Assembly: GCA_937863215.1 (NCBI GenBank)
Contig: CALMFQ010000029.1
Span: forward strand, 1 to 9,826
Length of the DNA stretch: 9,826 bases
Direction: 5' to 3'
Source: an uncultured Pseudomonadota bacterium
Lineage (GTDB): Bacteria > Pseudomonadota > Gammaproteobacteria > Burkholderiales > SCOH01
The notes beneath the pieces are model-generated. The model did not search any database and was not told the origin of the DNA. It saw only the letters and a program-made list of their open reading frames with translations. Below, piece by piece: positions 5,402-9,826 of this stretch (within the stretch, counting starts at the first letter, position 1; each line of letters starts with the position of its first letter). The position numbers and the translations under genes were made by a program.

Positions 5402-6475
5402 CTAGCGGCGCTCTTGATACCAAGTCATTCCGGCGCCCAGCGCCAACACGAACATGGTTGTGATGGTTGCTGCGAGCAATGGCGGCCAGTCGTACAGCAA
5501 TCCCAGGTATTTGAACAGGCTGTTGGTGAAGTGGAACGCCAGCCCGAGCAGAATGCCGATGAACAGTTTCAGTCCGACATTGGTGCTGCGGCGCTGCGAT
5601 TGTGCAAACGGCAGCGCCAGCAACATCATCGACAGGGCGGTAAACGGGTACAGCAGCTTGTTCCACAGCGCGATTTCGTAGCGTGAGGTTTTCTGCTTGT
5701 TGCGGCTCAGGTGCTGGATGTAGCTGTACAGGTCCGCTACCGGCATGTGCTCCGGCGCCACCAGCAATACCGACAGAATGTTCGGGTTGAGCACGGTGCG
5801 CCACTGGCGGTCGGGTTCGTGTGCCAGATTGATGCCGCCGAACGATAGCGTGGTTTCGGTGATGCCGTGCAGGCGCCAGTCGTTGCCGGCAAGGAATTCG
5901 CCGCTTTCGGCGCGGGTGATTTTCTGCAGATTGAACTTGTCGTCAAACTGGTAAATGCGGATATCCGACAGCTTGTTGTCCGGCAGTACCTCGCGCACAT
6001 TGATGAATGAGCGGTCTTCCTTGACCCATAACCCGGAACGGAATTCCTGCGCCACCACCGAATTGGTTGCCTGCAGGCGCATGTGATTGGCGGCGCGCTC
6101 CGCCGGCGGGGCAATGTATTCGCCAAAGCCATAGGTCAGTGCGGCAAACAGCAGTCCGGCCGGCAGCAGCTTGGCTACCACGCCGAGATTGGATACGCCG
6201 GACGAGCGGATCACCGTGTATTCGGAGTTGGCCGACAGCTGGCTCAGCGCGTGCAGCGAGCCGATCAGCGTGGCGATCGGAAACAGTTCATAAATGCGTG
6301 CCGGCAGGCTCAGACCGACGAACATGAACACCATCCACAGCTGATAGCGGCCTTTGCCGATATCCTGCAGCTGGTTAAGCATGTCGAAAAAGGCAAACAG
6401 CGCCAGCAGCAGTGCAAAAACGAACAGCGTGCTCTTGACGATTTCGCTGGAAATGTAACGCGCCAGCGTATTCAT
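5402..6475 (-). CDS. lptG: LPS export ABC transporter permease LptG
   Basis: This is the inner-membrane subunit that, with LptF and the LptB2 ATPase, extracts lipopolysaccharide and passes it to LptC and the periplasmic bridge. At 357 residues it is close to E. coli LptG. The plan is typical: TM helices near 12-33, 48-77 and 99-121, a periplasmic beta-jellyroll region at about 122-265, then TM helices near 271-290, 301-321 and 332-350. Segments such as ISSEIVKSTLFVFALLLALFAFFD, QLSANSEYTVIRSSGVS and GLAFHFTNSL are characteristic. The frame is open for 28 further codons upstream, but ATG at 6475 overlaps the lptF stop (ATGA) and starts the family sequence MNTLARYI. It ends 32 nt from the convergent RDD gene. 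Confidence 0.95.
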   Translation of the reverse strand: MNTLARYISSEIVKSTLFVFALLLALFAFFDMLNQLQDIGKGRYQLWMVFMFVGLSLPARIYELFPIATLIGSLHALSQLSANSEYTVIRSSGVSNLGVVAKLLPAGLLFAALTYGFGEYIAPPAERAANHMRLQATNSVVAQEFRSGLWVKEDRSFINVREVLPDNKLSDIRIYQFDDKFNLQKITRAESGEFLAGNDWRLHGITETTLSFGGINLAHEPDRQWRTVLNPNILSVLLVAPEHMPVADLYSYIQHLSRNKQKTSRYEIALWNKLLYPFTALSMMLLALPFAQSQRRSTNVGLKLFIGILLGLAFHFTNSLFKYLGLLYDWPPLLAATITTMFVLALGAGMTWYQERR

Positions 6476-7548
6476 TGCGCCGCCTTGTGCCGGAATGCGC
6501 CGGCCTGGTATGCCAGCAGCGCCATCACGACTGCCAGCAGGGTGGCGTGGATCGGCCACAGGCCTACGCTGGCCGGTAACTTGCCCTGTGCCATCCAGGC
6601 GTTGCCGACGCTGATGAAATTGCTGTAAATCAGGTAGGCCAGCAGCGCCATGACCATGTTCAGCGAGCGCCCGGCGCGCGGGCGGGAAAAGCTCAGCGGA
6701 ACTGCCAGCAGTGTCATCAGCACTGCGCCGATCGGTGCCGCCAGGCGCCAGGAAAACTCTGCCAGATTGTCGGCGTTGGGATGTTTCAGTAGTTGGCCGG
6801 TAGTCTTGCCGTTGGTCGGCGTGTCTTCCTTGCCCGGATCCTTGGGCTGGATCAGCAGGCTGTAGCGGTCGAATTCGACAATGCGGTATTCGCGCTGGCC
6901 CGGCCGGCCTTCGTAGCGTCGGCCGTTATACATTTGCAGATGACGGTTGCCGTCGTCGTCGGTGACGATCTGGCCGTGGTGCGCGCTGATGATGCCGAGT
7001 TTCTGCTGCTTTTCCGTTTGCACGAAGATATTGGTCGCCGAACCGTGTTCGCCGCTGAAATTCTCGATGAAATACACGCGGTTGTCGTTTTTCGCCTCCT
7101 TGAACAATCCGGGCGAGATCGCGGCGGTTTCTTCCTGAGCCATCAGCTTGTGGCGGTAATCGTTGCTCTTGCGCACCGCCCACGGACTGAGGACGAAGCT
7201 GAGCACCGCGATCAGCACGACCAGCGGCGTTGCGAATGTCAGTGTCGGCTTGACCCACTCGGCTATGCTCAGGCCCGAGCTCATCCAGACTTCCATTTCG
7301 TGATCGCGAAAACCACGCGACAAAGCCAGCAGCACCGCAATGTACAGCGACAGCGACAACAGGATCGGCAGGTAGCGCAGTGCGGAAAACGCCAGTGTAA
7401 TCAGTACCGCCTCGGTGGCGATTTTGCCGGTCGCGGCCATGCCCAGCAGGCGCACCATCAGTGTGGTGGTGATCACTGCCAGCAGGACGACGAAGATTCC
7501 GATTGTCAGCGTGGCCAGCTCGCGCTGATAGAAGCGCTTATAAATCAT
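6472..7548 (-). CDS. lptF: LPS export ABC transporter permease LptF
   Basis: This is the partner permease of LptG in the LptB2FG lipopolysaccharide exporter. At 358 residues it is normal for the family. It opens MIYKRFYQRELATLTIGIF. TM helices lie near 10-34, 46-76 and 104-124, with the cytoplasmic coupling segment FRDHEMEVWMSSGLS (80-94) between. A periplasmic jellyroll follows at about 125-265 (with GLFKEAKNDNRVYFIENF), and TM helices near 268-286, 294-314 and 330-348 close the fold. Its TGA overlaps the lptG ATG, so the pair is one operon. The ribosome site is weak (AAAGG about 11 nt upstream). It diverges from pepA across 172 bp, the same arrangement as in E. coli. Confidence 0.95.
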   Translation of the reverse strand: MIYKRFYQRELATLTIGIFVVLLAVITTTLMVRLLGMAATGKIATEAVLITLAFSALRYLPILLSLSLYIAVLLALSRGFRDHEMEVWMSSGLSIAEWVKPTLTFATPLVVLIAVLSFVLSPWAVRKSNDYRHKLMAQEETAAISPGLFKEAKNDNRVYFIENFSGEHGSATNIFVQTEKQQKLGIISAHHGQIVTDDDGNRHLQMYNGRRYEGRPGQREYRIVEFDRYSLLIQPKDPGKEDTPTNGKTTGQLLKHPNADNLAEFSWRLAAPIGAVLMTLLAVPLSFSRPRAGRSLNMVMALLAYLIYSNFISVGNAWMAQGKLPASVGLWPIHATLLAVVMALLAYQAGAFRHKAAQ

Positions 7549-7564
7549 GCAAAAGCCAGCCTTT

Positions 7565-7594
7565 TTGACAAATAATATGAATCATGCCGATAAT
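7565..7594 (+). promoter_or_regulatory. Strong sigma-70 promoter for pepA
   Basis: A consensus TTGACA (7565-7570) is followed after 18 nt by GATAAT (7589-7594), 5/6 to consensus. Transcription would start near 7601, leaving a leader of about 120 nt before the pepA GTG. An 11-bp palindrome CCGATAATCGG (7587-7597) covers the -10 box. A TATTAT on the minus strand (7577-7572) could be part of an overlapping lptF promoter, but no matching -35 is seen. Confidence 0.6.
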
Positions 7595-7694
7595 CGGTTT
7601 TTATGCGTGGATGCGGTGAATTCCGGGGTGAATTTACGCTTGGTGTTGTTTCCGGCAAACAACGTCCAGAGCGGAGCCCCGCGTTATTCCCGTT

Positions 7695-7706
7695 GAACGA
7701 TCGTTC
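7695..7706. promoter_or_regulatory. 12-bp perfect palindrome before the pepA ribosome site
   Basis: GAACGATCGTTC is a perfect 12-bp palindrome ending 2 nt before the GAGGAG ribosome site of pepA. It could be a regulator site or a small mRNA hairpin, though it has no loop. Function is unknown. Confidence 0.3.
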
Positions 7707-7720
7707 GTGAGGAGCCAAGT

Positions 7721-9292
7721 GTGGAATTTAGCATAAAAAGCGGTAGCCCGGAGAAGCAGCGCAGCGCCTGCGTCATCGTCGGCGTATTCGAATCACGCAA
7801 GCTCACTCTGGCGGCGGATCTGCTCGATCGTATTTCCGACGGCTACATTTCCGACATCCTGCGCCGTGGCGATATGGAAGGCAAGCTCGGCTCTACCGTG
7901 ATTCTGCACAATGTTCCGCATACGCCGTGCGACCGGGTGATGCTGGTCGGTCTGGGCAAGGAGCGCGAATTCCGCGACAGCGAGTTCCATACGGCAATGC
8001 GCTCGTCGATCAAGGCCTTATCCGAAACCGGTGCGCCGGATGCGGTGTTCTATCTGACCGAAGTACCGGTCAAGAAACGCGAGATTGCCTGGCGTATCGA
8101 GCATGCGGTGCAGGTGATTTTCGATACTTTGTATCGCTTTGAGCGCCTCAAGAGCAAGCAGGAAGAAAATAAACGCCCGCTGCGCAAAATTACGCTGTCG
8201 GTATCGCGCCGCAGCGAACTGGCCGCCGGCGAAGAGGCGCTGCTGCGCGGCGAGGCGCTGGCGGAAGGCATGACGCTGGCGCGCGAGCTGGGCAATCTGC
8301 CGAGCAATATCTGCACCCCGACCTATGTCGCGCAGCAGGCGCAGGAAATCGCCGACAAGCACGGCCTGCAGCTGGAAGTGCTGGAGCGCGACGATATGCA
8401 CCAGCTGGGCATGGGTTCGCTGCTGTCGGTGGCCAAGGGCAGCGTCGAGCCGCCGAAGCTGGTGGTGCTGCAATACCACGGTACCGACAAGAAGCAGAAG
8501 CCGATCGTGCTGGTGGGCAAGGGCATTACCTTCGATTCCGGCGGCATTTCGCTCAAGCCGGGCGAGGGCATGGACGAGATGAAATACGATATGTGCGGCG
8601 CCGCTTCGGTGCTCGGCACCATGCAGGCGGTGGCGCAGATGAAGCTGCCGTTGAACGTGATCGCGATTGTGCCGACCTGCGAAAACATGCCGGCCGGCAA
8701 TGCCTCGAAGCCGGGTGACGTGGTCACGTCGATGTCCGGCCAGACGATCGAAATTCTCAATACCGACGCCGAAGGCCGGCTGATCCTGTGCGATGCGCTG
8801 ACTTATGCCGAACGTTTCGAGCCCGATACCGTGGTCGATGTGGCCACCCTGACCGGTGCCTGCGTGATTGCGCTCGGCCACGTGGCTACCGGCCTGTATT
8901 CGAACCAGGACAGCCTGGCGCGTGAATTGCTGACGGCCGGCGATGAGGCCTGCGACAAGGCATGGCATATGCCGCTGTGGGACGAATACCAGGAGCAGCT
9001 GAAAAGCAATTTTGCCGATATGGCCAATATTGGCGGCCGGCCCGGCGGTAGTGTCACTGCTGCCTGCTTCCTGTCGCGTTTCACCAGGAATTACGAATGG
9101 GCGCATCTGGATATCGCCGGCACCGCCTGGAAATCCGGCAAGGACAAGGGCGCGACCGGCCGCCCGGTGCCGCTGCTGACGCGCTTCCTGATCGGCCGTG
9201 CCGATCAGGCCGAGGGCAAGGTGCCGCTGCGTGGCCGACCGCGGCGTGTTTCCGAAGCGGATGGCGACGACGCCCAGCATGACGCGGATTGA
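7721..9292 (+). CDS. pepA: Leucyl (cytosol) aminopeptidase
   Basis: This M17-family dimetal aminopeptidase removes N-terminal residues from peptides in the cytoplasm. In E. coli PepA is also a DNA-binding accessory factor, which I do not infer here. It is 523 residues. The N-terminal domain runs to about 160 and the catalytic domain from about 175 to 493. Metal ligands fit K267, D272, D290, D349 and E351; catalytic residues fit K279 and R353. The signature NTDAEGRL is at 347-354. The start is GTG at 7721, with GAGGAG 6 nt upstream. The catalytic fold should end near FLIGRA (489-494). The last 30 or so residues are a charged tail, longer than the usual short end, that runs 14 nt into holC. It is the first gene of a pepA-holC operon. 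Confidence 0.97.
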   Translation: MEFSIKSGSPEKQRSACVIVGVFESRKLTLAADLLDRISDGYISDILRRGDMEGKLGSTVILHNVPHTPCDRVMLVGLGKEREFRDSEFHTAMRSSIKALSETGAPDAVFYLTEVPVKKREIAWRIEHAVQVIFDTLYRFERLKSKQEENKRPLRKITLSVSRRSELAAGEEALLRGEALAEGMTLARELGNLPSNICTPTYVAQQAQEIADKHGLQLEVLERDDMHQLGMGSLLSVAKGSVEPPKLVVLQYHGTDKKQKPIVLVGKGITFDSGGISLKPGEGMDEMKYDMCGAASVLGTMQAVAQMKLPLNVIAIVPTCENMPAGNASKPGDVVTSMSGQTIEILNTDAEGRLILCDALTYAERFEPDTVVDVATLTGACVIALGHVATGLYSNQDSLARELLTAGDEACDKAWHMPLWDEYQEQLKSNFADMANIGGRPGGSVTAACFLSRFTRNYEWAHLDIAGTAWKSGKDKGATGRPVPLLTRFLIGRADQAEGKVPLRGRPRRVSEADGDDAQHDAD

Positions 9293-9710
9293 TTTCTACA
9301 CCGGCGCCGCCGACCGTCAGCTGGTAGCGTGCCAGATTGCCGCCAAGGCGCTAGGACGCGGCCAGCGGGTGCTGATTTACACCGACAGCCCGCTGGCCAG
9401 CGACGAAATCGACCGCAAGCTCTGGAGCTTCCAGCAGCTCAGCTTTCTGCCGCATTGCCGCGTCAATGATCCGCTGGCCGGCGAGACGCCGATCGTCATC
9501 GATCATCTGGGCAAAAACTTGCCGCATGCCGAAATCCTGATTAACCTGCATTCAGAATGCCCGCCGTTTTTCGCCGAGTTTGAGCGCGTGATCGAAATCG
9601 TCGGTTACGAGCGGCAGGAAACCGACCAGGCCCGCCAACGCTTTCGCCATTACCGCGCCAGCGGCTATCCGCCGGAAACCATCGCCTTGGGACAGGCACG
9701 GAATAATTGA
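9279..9710 (+). CDS. holC: DNA polymerase III chi subunit
   Basis: Chi joins the clamp loader (through psi) to single-stranded DNA-binding protein during replication. The protein is 143 residues, matching the family size, and opens MTRIDFYTGAADRQLVACQIAAKAL. Family features are LIYTDSPLASDEIDRKLWSFQQLSFLPHC, then DPLAGETPIVI and a conserved C-terminal helix around FAEFERVIEIVGYERQETDQARQRFRHY. The start at 9279 matches the family N-terminus. An ATG six codons upstream (9261) is possible but adds MATTPS, and neither has a strong ribosome site. It overlaps the end of pepA by 14 nt, so expression is probably coupled. The pepA-holC order is widespread in proteobacteria and is often followed by valS. 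Confidence 0.93.
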   Translation: MTRIDFYTGAADRQLVACQIAAKALGRGQRVLIYTDSPLASDEIDRKLWSFQQLSFLPHCRVNDPLAGETPIVIDHLGKNLPHAEILINLHSECPPFFAEFERVIEIVGYERQETDQARQRFRHYRASGYPPETIALGQARNN

Positions 9711-9712
9711 AC

Positions 9713-9826
9713 ATGACTCAGGATTCGCAACCCGATCAGACCGATGAACTGCTGGGGCGCATGGATGCGTTGCTGGGCAAGCATCGCCCGGCAGATGCTC
9801 CGGCCGATGACGACGATATTCCGGTA
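9713..9826 (+). CDS. Acidic hypothetical protein, N-terminus only
   Basis: An ATG 2 nt after the holC stop opens a frame that stays open for 38 codons to the window edge. The visible part is hydrophilic and acidic, with a DELLGRMDALLGKHR helix-like segment (11-25) and a run of aspartates (DDDDIPV, 32-38). It has no signal peptide or membrane segment and a weak ribosome site. The tight spacing suggests it belongs to the pepA-holC operon. I recognise similar short uncharacterised proteins after holC in betaproteobacteria but cannot assign a function. Confidence 0.65.
   Translation, partial: MTQDSQPDQTDELLGRMDALLGKHRPADAPADDDDIPV

Noticed and set aside
6793..7575. 260-codon plus-strand open frame opposite lptF
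   Set aside because: It is antisense to the membrane protein gene lptF; its Gln/Arg/Asp-rich sequence mirrors the hydrophobic codons of the true gene.
8018..9280. 420-codon minus-strand open frame opposite pepA
   Set aside because: It lies wholly antisense to a gene with all catalytic residues, and the His/Arg/Gln-rich translation is typical of a shadow frame.
1..9826. Mobile elements, CRISPR array, tRNA/rRNA, DNA uptake sequence GCCGTCTGAA
   Set aside because: I looked for repeats, transposase motifs and these signatures by eye and found none.

Overview
The window looks like ordinary chromosomal core sequence from a betaproteobacterium. A Chromobacteriaceae/Neisseriales-like or Burkholderiales-like host fits best, but that is inferred from gene content and was not tested by phylogeny. 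Three neighbourhoods point this way: an ilv operon divergent from a sigma factor–DUF3619–DUF3106–RDD cluster, lptF-lptG divergent from pepA-holC, and closely packed genes with many ATGA-type overlaps. I see no phage, insertion sequence, CRISPR array, rRNA or tRNA.

Layout. (1) On the minus strand, 3055 to 1, lies ilvB–ilvN–ilvC, with ilvC cut by the window edge. It encodes the acetohydroxyacid synthase catalytic and regulatory subunits and ketol-acid reductoisomerase, the first two steps of valine/isoleucine synthesis. (2) From 3056 to 3521 there is a divergent intergenic region of about 460 bp, rich in small repeats: a perfect 9-bp-arm hairpin followed by a T-run on the ilv side, an 8-bp inverted repeat around a candidate promoter on the sigma side, and an 11-bp imperfect direct repeat. 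(3) On the plus strand, 3522 to 5369, four overlapping genes encode an ECF-type sigma factor, a one-TM DUF3619 protein, a secreted DUF3106 protein built of 18-residue repeats, and an RDD-family membrane protein. A small intrinsic terminator sits on the last stop codon. (4) On the minus strand, 7548 to 5402, lie lptF and lptG, the membrane subunits of the lipopolysaccharide export ABC transporter. (5) On the plus strand, 7721 to the window end, lie pepA (leucyl aminopeptidase), holC (DNA polymerase III chi) and the start of a short acidic hypothetical protein.

The most interesting part is the sigma/DUF3619/DUF3106/RDD cluster. Its topology is a cytoplasmic sigma factor, a single-pass membrane protein with a cytoplasmic N-terminus, a periplasmic helical-repeat protein and a polytopic membrane protein. 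That is what an envelope-sensing sigma/anti-sigma system would look like. No function is established here from sequence, and the DUF names themselves mark uncharacterised families. The sigma gene may also start at CTG rather than at its first ATG.
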